Positions 25,744-34,259 of a DNA stretch of 54,064 nucleotides are shown here, in pieces. Source of the DNA: Deltaproteobacteria bacterium (GTDB taxonomy: Bacteria > Bdellovibrionota_C > UBA2361 > SZUA-149 > JADZAE01); assembly GCA_020852715.1 (NCBI GenBank), contig JADZAE010000013.1:1-54064 (forward strand), written 5' to 3'. How positions within the stretch are numbered: position 1 is the first letter of the stretch; each line of letters begins with the position of its first letter. The notes below the pieces were generated by a model that did not search any database, had not been told where the DNA came from, and saw only the letters and a list, made by a program, of their open reading frames with translations. Made by a program: the position numbers and the translations under genes.

Positions 25744-26816
25744 ATACGAGAAAGTATCTCATCACCCATTTCCGCTGTCCCTACGCGCCGCATACCTTCA
25801 GTGAAAATATCACCTGTCCTAAACCCGGCATTAAGTGTGCTTTCCACGGCAGCTTCAATCGCATTTGCTTCATTGAGCAATGAAAATGAATGCCGAAGCA
25901 TCATAGCCACGCATAGGATTTGCCCAATGGGATTAGCGAGATTTTTACCGGCAATATCCGGTGCTGACCCTCCAGGGGGTTCATAAAGGGCAAAACCATC
26001 GGCATTAATACTGGAGGAGCAGAGAAGTCCTAGCGATCCGGGAAGAACAGCAGCAAGATCAGAGATTATATCGCCAAACATATTACCGGTAACGATCACA
26101 TCAAATTGAGATGGATTAAGCACTAACTGCATAGCGCAATTGTCCACAAAGAGACAATCGAGCTCTACATCAGAATATTCCTTGGCTAGCTCCTGTACGA
26201 CCTCACGCCAAAGCTTTGATGTGTGCAATATATTTGCTTTATCTACCAAAGTTAATTTGTGTCTCCTTTTCCGGGCAGCAGCAAAGGCAGCATGTGTTAC
26301 TGTTGCAATCTGTGCCTCGCTGTAAAGACAAGCATCAAATGCTTGGCGATTCGGCTTTTCCCCTTTTTGCCATTTATCTCCAAAATAAAGATCACCTAAA
26401 AGCTCGCGGACAATTAAAACGTCAACTCCTTTTTCAATAATCGAATTCTTTAGCGGGCTACTATTTAACAAAGCCGGATATATTTTTGCCGGACGAAAAT
26501 TGGCAGCGAATGAAAAAGCTTTACGAATACCTAACAGTGCGTTGACTTCACAGCTTTTCCATTTTTCTAAATGTCTTTCGCTATTGGGGCCACCAACTGA
26601 TCCGAAGAGGATAGCGTCATTTTTTGCACAGATCTCCTTAGTTTTATTAGGAAAGTGCACTCCGTAACTGTCATAAGCAGCTCCACCAATTAGCGCTTTA
26701 GTTGTGGAAAACTCGTGTCCAAACTTGTATCCGACTTCAGTTAACACTCTTAGAGCTTGCAACATTACTTCTTCGCCAATCCCATCGCCGGGCAGAACGG
26801 CAATTTGTTTTTGCAT
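25740..26816 (-). CDS. leuB: 3-isopropylmalate dehydrogenase
   Basis: A 358-residue NAD-dependent enzyme of leucine synthesis, converting 3-isopropylmalate to 2-oxoisocaproate. It opens with IAVLPGDGIGEEVM and has VRELLGDLYFG, the catalytic stretch VDKANILHTSKLWREV and the metal-binding NMFGDIISDLAAVLPGSLGLL. The NAD-binding HGSAPDIAG-type motif appears as EPPGGSAPDIAGKNLANPIGQ, with Pro-Pro-Gly in place of the usual His. It follows leuD by 17 bases. A TGGTATAAC sequence just before the ATG may be an internal promoter element. Confidence 0.95.
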   Translation of the reverse strand: MQKQIAVLPGDGIGEEVMLQALRVLTEVGYKFGHEFSTTKALIGGAAYDSYGVHFPNKTKEICAKNDAILFGSVGGPNSERHLEKWKSCEVNALLGIRKAFSFAANFRPAKIYPALLNSSPLKNSIIEKGVDVLIVRELLGDLYFGDKWQKGEKPNRQAFDACLYSEAQIATVTHAAFAAARKRRHKLTLVDKANILHTSKLWREVVQELAKEYSDVELDCLFVDNCAMQLVLNPSQFDVIVTGNMFGDIISDLAAVLPGSLGLLCSSSINADGFALYEPPGGSAPDIAGKNLANPIGQILCVAMMLRHSFSLLNEANAIEAAVESTLNAGFRTGDIFTEGMRRVGTAEMGDEILSRI

Positions 26817-26833
26817 AATGTTATACCAATTAT

Positions 26834-27424
26834 TTAGAACAATTTTAAAAAGTTATAAGGCTCTTTTTCTTGCCGATACCGCTCTATATCTGCTTTGTAG
26901 GAAGTTAAGTAGTCGATATCGTCCAAACCATTTAAGAGACAATATTTTCGAAATTCATCATAATCAAAGGGAATTGATGCCGATTGCCCGTAACTAATTG
27001 TCTGTTTTTTGAGATCTATTTCCAAAAGCAGATCCTCATTGGTGGCTTGCTTTTGGAAAGCATTAATCTGTTCCTCGGGAAGCTTAATCAGTAACAGGCC
27101 ATTTTTTGCCGAGTTATTAAAAAAGATATCGGCAAAACTTTTTGCAATCACGCAACGAAATCCTCCGTCCTCTAGCGCCCAAACAGCGTGTTCTCGGGAG
27201 GATCCGCAGCCAAAATTTTCATCGGCAATCAAAATTGAAGCCGACTTATACTTAGGCTGAAGTAAAATAAAATTTGCATCGGCCCGCAAGCGCTCAAATA
27301 GGTATTTGCCATATCCTTCACGCGAGACGTTAGTCATGTGTTGTGCCGGAATTATTAAATCAGTGTCGATATTTTTTATAGCTAGCGGCGCAGCCAACCC
27401 TTTGATGATTGTTATCTTTTCCAT
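26834..27424 (-). CDS. leuD: 3-isopropylmalate dehydratase small subunit
   Basis: A 196-residue swivel-domain subunit of isopropylmalate isomerase. Motifs: NIDTDLIIPAQHMTNVSREGYG near the N terminus, ILIADENFGCGSSREHAVWAL, and CVIAKSFADIFFNNSAKNGLL. The length is that of bacterial LeuD. With LeuC it moves the hydroxyl group between 2- and 3-isopropylmalate. AAGGATAAACT precedes the ATG. It is 11 bases after leuC. Confidence 0.96.
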   Translation of the reverse strand: MEKITIIKGLAAPLAIKNIDTDLIIPAQHMTNVSREGYGKYLFERLRADANFILLQPKYKSASILIADENFGCGSSREHAVWALEDGGFRCVIAKSFADIFFNNSAKNGLLLIKLPEEQINAFQKQATNEDLLLEIDLKKQTISYGQSASIPFDYDEFRKYCLLNGLDDIDYLTSYKADIERYRQEKEPYNFLKLF

Positions 27425-27435
27425 AGTTTATCCTT

Positions 27436-28836
27436 TTACAAATCTTGCTCTGAGCAGATACAGCCTTTAAGAGCCGAAGCTACCACCGTGGCCGGTGATG
27501 CTAAGTGCGTAATACTTCCCGTTCCCTGGCGACCAACAAAATTGCGATTTGATGAGCTTACGCAGCGCATACCGCTAGGAACTTTATCGTCATTCATGCC
27601 TAGGCACATAGAACATCCGGGCATGCGAAAATCTGCACCGGCTTCAATGAAAATTTTATCCAATCCTTCCTGCTGTGCTTGCAGCATAACTCTTTCTGAA
27701 CCCGGGACGACATAAAACGTAACATCAGCGTGTACTTTATGGCCACGGATCAATTGCGCGCCTAAGCGCAAGTCCTCAATACGACCGTTTGTACAGGAAC
27801 CAAGAAACGCCCATTGGATGGGAGTGCTTTTCAGTTTATCGTTTGGTTTTAGCTGTGTATAACTATAAGCTTTAATTGCTGCATTTTTGTCATCGATGGT
27901 CATTGATTCTGGATCTGGTAAAGTTTCGCTTAAAGAAATGGCCTGCGCGGGATTAGTGCCCCAAGTCACCATGGGGTCTAGTTCGCTGACATCAATTGTA
28001 ATTTCTCGATCAAAATTTGCATTTTTATCACTTGCTAGCGATAACCAGTATTCAGTGGCTTTCTTGAATTGATCATCACTGGCCACGCAAGGACGTCCTT
28101 TTAAGTAGTCTATGGTTTTTTGATCAGGACTAATCAATCCGGCACGCGCGCCGCACTCTATGCTCATGTTACATACTGTCATACGTGCTTCCATGCTCAT
28201 TTCAGCAATCGTTTCGCCGCAGTATTCTATGGCATGACCATTGGCCCCACCTGTACCGATGAGAGAAATAAGTTTGAGAATGGCATCCTTAGCATATACT
28301 CCCGGCTTGAACGTTCCGTTAAAAATAACCTTCATGGTTTTGGGTTTGTCCTGTAGCATACAGCCACTTGCTAAAACGTGTCCCACCTCCGAGGTGCCAA
28401 TACCAAAAGCAAGCGCGCCAAAAGCACCATGAGTTGCCGTATGTGAATCTCCGCAAACAATTAGCATTCCCGGCTGCGTAGCGCCTAGTTCCGGCCCAAT
28501 GACATGCACTACTCCTTGGCCACCGCTATCATAATCAAATAATTTAAGCTGATGCTTGGCACAATTAGCTCTCAGGGTTTCCAATTGCTTCTTAGCCACG
28601 GTATCAAATATTTCATGGCGGTTGCTGCGTGTGGGGGTTACATGATCGATAGTGGCGATAATACGCGATTTATCAAAAACCGGTAGCTGCTTTTCTTCAA
28701 GCATTTGAAAAGCCTGCGGCGAAGTGACCTCGTGCATCATCATTAAATCCACTGCAATGATCGGCGGGTGACCCGGATTTTGCCGAACTACGTGGCTATC
28801 CCAAATTTTATCAATTATATTTTTTGCAGTTGCCAT
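27436..28836 (-). CDS. leuC: 3-isopropylmalate dehydratase large subunit
   Basis: A 466-residue aconitase-type protein that carries a [4Fe-4S] cluster. The three cluster Cys are in FLGSCTNGRIEDL and in the pair MPGCSMCLGMN. Other family stretches are DHVTPT, IVCGDSHTATHGAFGALAFGIG and VASSNRNFVGRQG-like SSSNRNFVGRQGTGS. It is the first gene of leuC-leuD-leuB, all on the minus strand with short gaps. No leader peptide with a Leu run and no leuA was seen upstream. Confidence 0.97.
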   Translation of the reverse strand: MATAKNIIDKIWDSHVVRQNPGHPPIIAVDLMMMHEVTSPQAFQMLEEKQLPVFDKSRIIATIDHVTPTRSNRHEIFDTVAKKQLETLRANCAKHQLKLFDYDSGGQGVVHVIGPELGATQPGMLIVCGDSHTATHGAFGALAFGIGTSEVGHVLASGCMLQDKPKTMKVIFNGTFKPGVYAKDAILKLISLIGTGGANGHAIEYCGETIAEMSMEARMTVCNMSIECGARAGLISPDQKTIDYLKGRPCVASDDQFKKATEYWLSLASDKNANFDREITIDVSELDPMVTWGTNPAQAISLSETLPDPESMTIDDKNAAIKAYSYTQLKPNDKLKSTPIQWAFLGSCTNGRIEDLRLGAQLIRGHKVHADVTFYVVPGSERVMLQAQQEGLDKIFIEAGADFRMPGCSMCLGMNDDKVPSGMRCVSSSNRNFVGRQGTGSITHLASPATVVASALKGCICSEQDL

Positions 28837-28975
28837 AAATTACTTGGTTGTGTGTTATTAATAATACCTTGCCTTAGTCTTGGGTATCTGCGAAAATTTT
28901 CACCTTCGAATGCTTTCATCTATACATTACAAATATAGGCATTACCTATAAAAATACCGTCCAAAGTATTTGGCT

Positions 28976-29004
28976 TTCACTTCATTTTTTTCATACGGTA
29001 TAAA
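28976..29004 (+). promoter_or_regulatory. promoter upstream of hldD
   Basis: TTCACT (28976-28981) and TATAAA (28999-29004) are separated by 17 bases, and the -10 is preceded by CGG. Transcription would begin near 29011, about 60 bases before the hldD start. The GGTATAA core recurs in front of other genes in the window. Confidence 0.45.
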
Positions 29005-29071
29005 TAGCCGGTATGCTAGCATAGCGGGGGATTGTGTTAAAGATACTTTTGGCTGAAAGTTGGAGAATTTT

Positions 29072-30046
29072 ATGTACATAGTTACTGGTGGAGCCGGATT
29101 TATTGGTAGTGCCATGGTTAAGAAACTTAACCATGAAGGAATTGATAAAGTAATCATTGTCGATAATCTCGATAGCTCGGATAAATGGCGAAATCTTTCG
29201 CATTTAATGTTTGACGACTACATTAATAAAAAAGATTTCTTGCAATTGATTTTAAATAACAAAATTAATGCTCATGATATTCAGGGATTTATTCATCTGG
29301 GAGCCTGTTCCTCGACCACTGAGTCAAACGCCGAATATATGATGCAAAATAATTACTACTACACAAAAGTAATGGCTAGTTGGGCCTTACAACACAACAT
29401 TCGCTTTCTCTATGCTTCCAGCGCGGCTACTTACGGGGATGGTCAGAAGGGGTTTTCTGATGATCATGGACAGTTACAGAATCTCAGTCCACTGAATGTT
29501 TATGGTTATGCCAAACATGCCTTTGACTTATGGGCTCTTAAGAATAATCTGTTGGATAAAATAACAGGGGTTAAATTTTTTAATGTTTTCGGCCCTAATG
29601 AATATCATAAGGGCGACATGGCGAGCGTGGTTTACAAGGCATTTAATCAAATTAAGGAAAAAGGGATTTTGAAGCTTTTTAAGTCACATCATCCGGCCTT
29701 CAAGGATGGCGAGCAAAAACGCGATTTTGTTTATATTAAAGACTGCACAAAGATTCTCTGGAAGCTGTTAAATCATCCACAGGCTTTTGGTATTTATAAT
29801 TTAGGAACGGGAAATGCTCGCACCTGGAAAGATTTAGCTCTTGCCACTTTTAAAGCTATGGGCGTTAAACCAAATATCACTTTTGTTGATATTCCCGAAA
29901 GTATCTCTGCCCGCTATCAATATTTCACACAAGCGGAAATGGCTAAACTCAGTGCCTTAAATTTAGATCATACCTTTATGTCTTTAGAGGACGCCATTGC
30001 TGATTATGTTCATAATCATTTATTGCACGCCGATCCTTATATGTAA
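29072..30046 (+). CDS. hldD: ADP-L-glycero-D-manno-heptose 6-epimerase
   Basis: A 324-residue short-chain dehydrogenase-type epimerase. The NADP-binding motif is at the very start (YIVTGGAGFIGSAMVKKL) with VDNLDSSDKWRNL, the HldD signature, after it. IHLGACSSTTESN, the catalytic SSAATYG and YGYAKHAFD, and KFFNVFGPNEYHKGDMASVV are complete. It makes the L,D-heptose donor for the LPS inner core, so the organism makes heptose-containing LPS. ATG at 29072 is chosen because GGAG lies six bases upstream; the frame also has a TTG at 29060. Confidence 0.95.
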   Translation: MYIVTGGAGFIGSAMVKKLNHEGIDKVIIVDNLDSSDKWRNLSHLMFDDYINKKDFLQLILNNKINAHDIQGFIHLGACSSTTESNAEYMMQNNYYYTKVMASWALQHNIRFLYASSAATYGDGQKGFSDDHGQLQNLSPLNVYGYAKHAFDLWALKNNLLDKITGVKFFNVFGPNEYHKGDMASVVYKAFNQIKEKGILKLFKSHHPAFKDGEQKRDFVYIKDCTKILWKLLNHPQAFGIYNLGTGNARTWKDLALATFKAMGVKPNITFVDIPESISARYQYFTQAEMAKLSALNLDHTFMSLEDAIADYVHNHLLHADPYM

Positions 30047-30047
30047 G

Positions 30048-30069
30048 GTTAGCGACTTTATTAGCTAAC
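30048..30069. terminator. weak stem-loop between hldD and the M48 gene
   Basis: GTTAGC (30048-30053) and GCTAAC (30064-30069) could pair between the two convergent genes, partly within the end of the protease gene. The stem is only 6 bp and no T-tract follows, so its function is doubtful. Confidence 0.25.
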
Positions 30070-31974
30070 GTTAAGACAAGGCGGAATAGGACAATCCAGC
30101 AAAATGGCAGCAGCTCGCAATAACTCGGCTTCGGTAATGGTTATTTGCTGATCTTGAACTACTAAGAACGCTAACGTATCTAGTAATTTTTGCTTTTCTT
30201 TAGGATAGAGCTTTCTTAGCGTGTCCATGCTTTGTTCAATATTCAATACTGAACACGACTCTACCGGCAATAAATGCAATCCATCAAGAGCCAGTTTGCT
30301 TGTACCGAGAGCAAAGAGTTTAACTTGTTGATCTTCTGTCGATGAGCCGGCATAGCAAAGCGCGGAGAGAATGACCGCAAGCGCATCTTGGGCTTTTCCT
30401 AAATTAGAAATTGTCTGCTTTACGGGTTTTGTTAGGGAAAAATATAAATCTAGTCTGTGTTTAATGATCGCTCTAAAAATAAATTCACGTAGTGTTAATT
30501 TACTATCTGCCGATATAAGGGCATCAATAACTGATAAAAAAGTTTGATATTGCTCGGCTGATTGCTGCTTGAAAGCGTCCGTCGCTAAATCAAGTAGTGG
30601 CAAATACTGATGGACAGATAATTTTAATATGGTTTCCTCCAGCCGCAAAACTTCTTGAAAAATATATGCTCCCACCGTTCGCGATAGATATTCTAATTGT
30701 TTATCTTTAACTGTTTGCTCTTGCTGATCCAAGAACAACTGGAAGACTATCGCTTGCGTTCCGCTGGGTTCAGTAAGTAGCGTTTTTATTTGACCAGCAA
30801 AGGAATTGATAATGTTTCCGGCTAAACTCAGATGTTCAGCACTGATATTACCAGCAGTTGAGGAGAATGAATTTGCCGCAAGATTAGCAACTGGCAAATC
30901 CCCTCCCGCCTGTTGTGCTTGATTTGGCGCAGAATCCATCTCTCTTTGCTCAGCTAATAAACTGGGAGATATCCTCCTAATCCTTTCTTTTATATCGGGA
31001 TGAGTGGCAAACAATAGATTGAAAAAATGCGAAACTCCTTGAGCAAAGTAAAGATGACTAGCTTGCTTTGCCTTGGGGTGACAAAGGCGACTTTGAGCCG
31101 GTGCGAGCCCGGCTATTTTTTGGAGGGCAATGCCAATACCATCGGGATTTCTCGTATATTGGACAGCCGAGGCATCAGCTAAAAATTCACGCTGCCTGGA
31201 AACGGCGGATTTTATGATATTGCCAAAAAAGACGCCGATAGCTCCAAAAACCATTAGAATAAGACCTAATAAAAAAATGGCTAACCTCGGATATCCACCT
31301 TTCGAACGGCTACTGCGGCCGCGGGTTCTAGCGATTACTCGCACCATCGTCTCTCCGATGAAATATAACAGCATGATGCCATGCACTATCCCCATGAGGT
31401 TGATATTGAGCCGCATGTCACCGTTAAAGATGTGGCTAAATTCATGGGCTATAACCCCTTGCAGCTCATCTCTGGATAGTTTGGTTATAGCACCAGAAGT
31501 AACACCAATTACTGCATCCGAAGGAGAAAATCCGGCAGCAAAGGCATTAATGCTTGGTTCAGTATCGAGAAGATATATTGAGGGCACAGGGATACCGGAA
31601 GCGATGGCCATTTCTTCAACTATGTTGCGCAGCTTCTTTTCCTCAGGCGTTAACATACTCGGGCTGAGTAAGCGTCCTCCGAGCATCTCCGCCACAGCGG
31701 CTCCTCCTCTGGAGAGCTGCATTACTTTATAAATAGTTCCGGTAATGATGATAACAAAAGTCACCAAGAACACTTCGACAAAAAGCATTCTACTTTTTAA
31801 CGCCGTTAAGAAATTAGTAGTATCTTCTGCATTATTATAATTTTGCAGCAAAAATAGCGTGGCTATAACGCCGGCATATATGCCTAGCACGATTAATACG
31901 ACAGCAAGCAAATAGCAAAATACTAGGAATAGAGTCCGGCGCCGGGCTTTCTCTTGATGTTCAAAAAAATTCAT
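30061..31974 (-). CDS. M48-family membrane metalloprotease (HtpX-like) with long C-terminal domain
   Basis: A 637-residue protein. Two N-terminal membrane helices (about 15-40 and 65-85) precede the protease domain: PVPSIYLLDTEPSINAFAAG, the zinc site HEFSHIFNGD, two more helices, and the third ligand in SRQREFLADASAVQYTRNPDG. HtpX proteins are about 290 residues; here some 300 further residues follow, helical and without a motif I recognise. It lies 6 bases after lemA. LemA plus M48 pairs are common and are associated with membrane-protein quality control or envelope stress. Confidence 0.88.
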   Translation of the reverse strand: MNFFEHQEKARRRTLFLVFCYLLAVVLIVLGIYAGVIATLFLLQNYNNAEDTTNFLTALKSRMLFVEVFLVTFVIIITGTIYKVMQLSRGGAAVAEMLGGRLLSPSMLTPEEKKLRNIVEEMAIASGIPVPSIYLLDTEPSINAFAAGFSPSDAVIGVTSGAITKLSRDELQGVIAHEFSHIFNGDMRLNINLMGIVHGIMLLYFIGETMVRVIARTRGRSSRSKGGYPRLAIFLLGLILMVFGAIGVFFGNIIKSAVSRQREFLADASAVQYTRNPDGIGIALQKIAGLAPAQSRLCHPKAKQASHLYFAQGVSHFFNLLFATHPDIKERIRRISPSLLAEQREMDSAPNQAQQAGGDLPVANLAANSFSSTAGNISAEHLSLAGNIINSFAGQIKTLLTEPSGTQAIVFQLFLDQQEQTVKDKQLEYLSRTVGAYIFQEVLRLEETILKLSVHQYLPLLDLATDAFKQQSAEQYQTFLSVIDALISADSKLTLREFIFRAIIKHRLDLYFSLTKPVKQTISNLGKAQDALAVILSALCYAGSSTEDQQVKLFALGTSKLALDGLHLLPVESCSVLNIEQSMDTLRKLYPKEKQKLLDTLAFLVVQDQQITITEAELLRAAAILLDCPIPPCLNVS

Positions 31975-31980
31975 ATCTTC

Positions 31981-32571
31981 TTAGGAAAAAGATACCTTCG
32001 GTGCTACTTTCTCCTGTTCCTTCTGCACTTCAAAAAGAGCGGCTTGAGAAAAGCCGAACATTCCGGAAATTATATTATTAGGAAAGATCTCGCAGCTCGT
32101 ATTGTAAGACATGACAGCATCGTTGTAGGCTTGGCGAGCAAAAGCGACTTTATTTTCTGTGCTTGTCAACTCTTCCATCAACTGCTGCATTGTTTGATTG
32201 GCTTTCAAATCGGGATAGGCTTCGGCCAGGGCAAACATCTTACCTAAAGCTCCGGTTAAAACACCTTCTGCGCCAACTAAGCCCGCTACCGCTTGAGCAT
32301 CTGCGGGATTTGAGCTTGCTTTACCGGCAGCACTAACTGCTTGATTACGGGCGGCAATTACAGCCTCCAAAGTTTGGCGCTCATGCGCTAAATACCCTTT
32401 AGCTGTTTCTACTAAATTGGGAATAAGATCATAGCGACGCTTGAGTTGAACATCAATTTGCGCAAATGCATTTTTGAAAGCATTTCTTAGTCTGACTAAC
32501 CTGTTATAAGTAAACATCACTTGAAACAATAAGACCAGGATTAAGATTAAGATAATGGATATAGCTGTCAT
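31981..32571 (-). CDS. lemA: LemA family protein
   Basis: A 196-residue protein with one N-terminal membrane helix (ISIILILILVLLFQVMF), then the LemA signature YNRLVRLRNAFKNAFAQIDV and QLKRRYDLIPNLVETAKGYL. The rest is a helical bundle ending in SGMFGFSQAALFEV. It is anchored in the membrane, with the bundle on one face. The molecular role of LemA is not settled; the adjacent M48 protease gene, 6 bases downstream, supports a joint function. Confidence 0.93.
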   Translation of the reverse strand: MTAISIILILILVLLFQVMFTYNRLVRLRNAFKNAFAQIDVQLKRRYDLIPNLVETAKGYLAHERQTLEAVIAARNQAVSAAGKASSNPADAQAVAGLVGAEGVLTGALGKMFALAEAYPDLKANQTMQQLMEELTSTENKVAFARQAYNDAVMSYNTSCEIFPNNIISGMFGFSQAALFEVQKEQEKVAPKVSFS

Positions 32572-32738
32572 AAGTTTCCTTTGAAGTTAAAGTTCAACGT
32601 TACCATTGAGGCGTATAACTACGGGTTGACATGTCAATAGCAACTTGAAAGGCGCTATACAATCATAAACTAGCCGCCCTAAATTTGACTTTGATTCGTC
32701 ATTCTGCTTATCCTTCTGCAGTTAGAACCGACGGAATA

Positions 32739-33446
32739 ATGCAAAATTTAATAGTAAATATGCCATTACCGAAGTTTCCACCCGTAGAGACATCAGATAA
32801 CGACACCGGCCTGCTGGCTATGGGGGGAAGTTTGGATATTGACCTGCTGCTACATGCTTATCGCAGCGGTATTTTCCCCTGGCCGGTAACTGCCGATCAT
32901 GCCTTGTTGTGGTTTGCTCCTAAAATGCGCGCTGTTTTATTTACTAAAGATTTCCATATATCAAGCTCCTTAAAGAAATCTATATCCAATAACCATTATT
33001 CAATTACCATCGACAAAGATTTCGATGGGGTATTGAGAGCTTGTGCGGAGTCAGGAATTAGAAAATCTCAGGGGACTTGGATCACCCCGACAATAGTCAC
33101 CGCATATAATGCCTTGCACAAGGCAGGCTATGCGCACAGCGTTGAATGCTATGGTGAGGAAGGGAAATTGCTTGGCGGTCTGTATGGTGTTTCGATTGGC
33201 AAGATGTTTGCCGGAGAATCAATGTTTCACATTGAAACCGATTGTTCAAAGATTTGCCTATGTTATTTGGTAGACTATTTGAAGGAAAGAGGGGTTGAGT
33301 GGATTGACTGTCAGCAGCTTACACCACTATTACAAAGCTTTGGCGCCGTTGAAATTCCCCAAGCTGAATTTATGGAGCTATTAAATAAGGCAATCAACGA
33401 GCCCGTCGACCTCTTCGCTGAACACAATGAACAAATAAGAATGTAA
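32739..33446 (+). CDS. aat: leucyl/phenylalanyl-tRNA-protein transferase
   Basis: A protein of about 235 residues that adds Leu or Phe to N-terminal Lys/Arg of proteins, marking them for ClpS-ClpAP. Motifs: FPPVETSDNDTGLLAMGGSL, RSGIFPWP, WFAPKMRAVLF, GTWITPTIVTAY, YGVSIGKMFAGESMFH and WIDCQQLTPLLQSFGA. The frame extends 18 codons upstream to a TTG, but the ATG at 32739 gives the family's normal length. It is a Gram-negative marker. Confidence 0.95.
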   Translation: MQNLIVNMPLPKFPPVETSDNDTGLLAMGGSLDIDLLLHAYRSGIFPWPVTADHALLWFAPKMRAVLFTKDFHISSSLKKSISNNHYSITIDKDFDGVLRACAESGIRKSQGTWITPTIVTAYNALHKAGYAHSVECYGEEGKLLGGLYGVSIGKMFAGESMFHIETDCSKICLCYLVDYLKERGVEWIDCQQLTPLLQSFGAVEIPQAEFMELLNKAINEPVDLFAEHNEQIRM

Positions 33447-33622
33447 TATTTTTGTCATATTTTTATTCCTAGTATTGAATTGGCCATTTATTTACGTTAC
33501 CATCAGCGTGATTTTGTTTTTATTAAAAAATGTGGCGGGGGCGCTTCAATTCTTGATACTCTTAATTAATGATTTATTTAGTCATTTGGACCCCTTTATG
33601 GCCTTTTATCCGCAGTAAATTT

Positions 33623-34027
33623 ATGATTAGGAAACTTACAATACTTACCAGAGGGCCCGGACTGGTAGAGATTTCAAATAAAATAGACGATGTTTTGCGT
33701 GAAGTAGACATTGAGGAAGGTCTCTGTACAGTATTTATCCCGCACACCAGCGCCAGTTTGATTGTCCAAGAAAATGCTGATCCTTCGGCGCGGCTCGATT
33801 TGGAAGGCTGGATGAACCGCCTCGTGCAGGAATCTGATCCTAATTTTACTCATCGCTTTGAAGGCACAGATGACATGCCTGCACATATTAAAACTGCTTT
33901 GACTGCCACAAGTGTGGCTATTCCTATAATTCATGGTCAGCTGGCATTAGGAACTTGGCAAGGGGTATTTCTCTGGGAGCATCGCCGCCATGAACACAAT
34001 CGTTCGATAATTCTTCATATCATATAG
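33623..34027 (+). CDS. yjbQ: YjbQ family protein (UPF0047)
   Basis: A 134-residue protein with the family's beta-sandwich motifs: GLCTVFIPHTSASLIVQENADP, then HGQLALGTWQGVFLWEHRRHEHNR. His and Glu residues in these stretches form the conserved pocket. The biochemical role is uncertain; weak thiamine phosphate synthase activity has been reported for the family. The start at 33623 is chosen because the family begins near MIRKL; an ATG 18 codons upstream is possible. It stands alone, 176 bases after aat. Confidence 0.88.
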   Translation: MIRKLTILTRGPGLVEISNKIDDVLREVDIEEGLCTVFIPHTSASLIVQENADPSARLDLEGWMNRLVQESDPNFTHRFEGTDDMPAHIKTALTATSVAIPIIHGQLALGTWQGVFLWEHRRHEHNRSIILHII

Positions 34028-34259
34028 CCGTATATAAAAGCGCCTATCTGTTCCTTGCGTAGCAGCACACCTTGTATTACCCTAAACCTCACAAACGATT
34101 TATATCGTACACAAAAAGTAAGTTGAATGGTATTTTTATAGCTAACGATGTTTTTCCTGCGCTATAAGAGGCCATATCATAAGTCGTTCTTGCACCCAAA
34201 AATGTCGCCGTGTTGTAGCATGAATAAAATAAAACGATTGTTAACGGATAAACTGCAAT

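Noticed and set aside
31130..31732. Plus-strand frame of 200 codons inside the M48 gene
   Set aside because: The opposite strand carries the intact HEFSH protease; this frame has no recognisable features.
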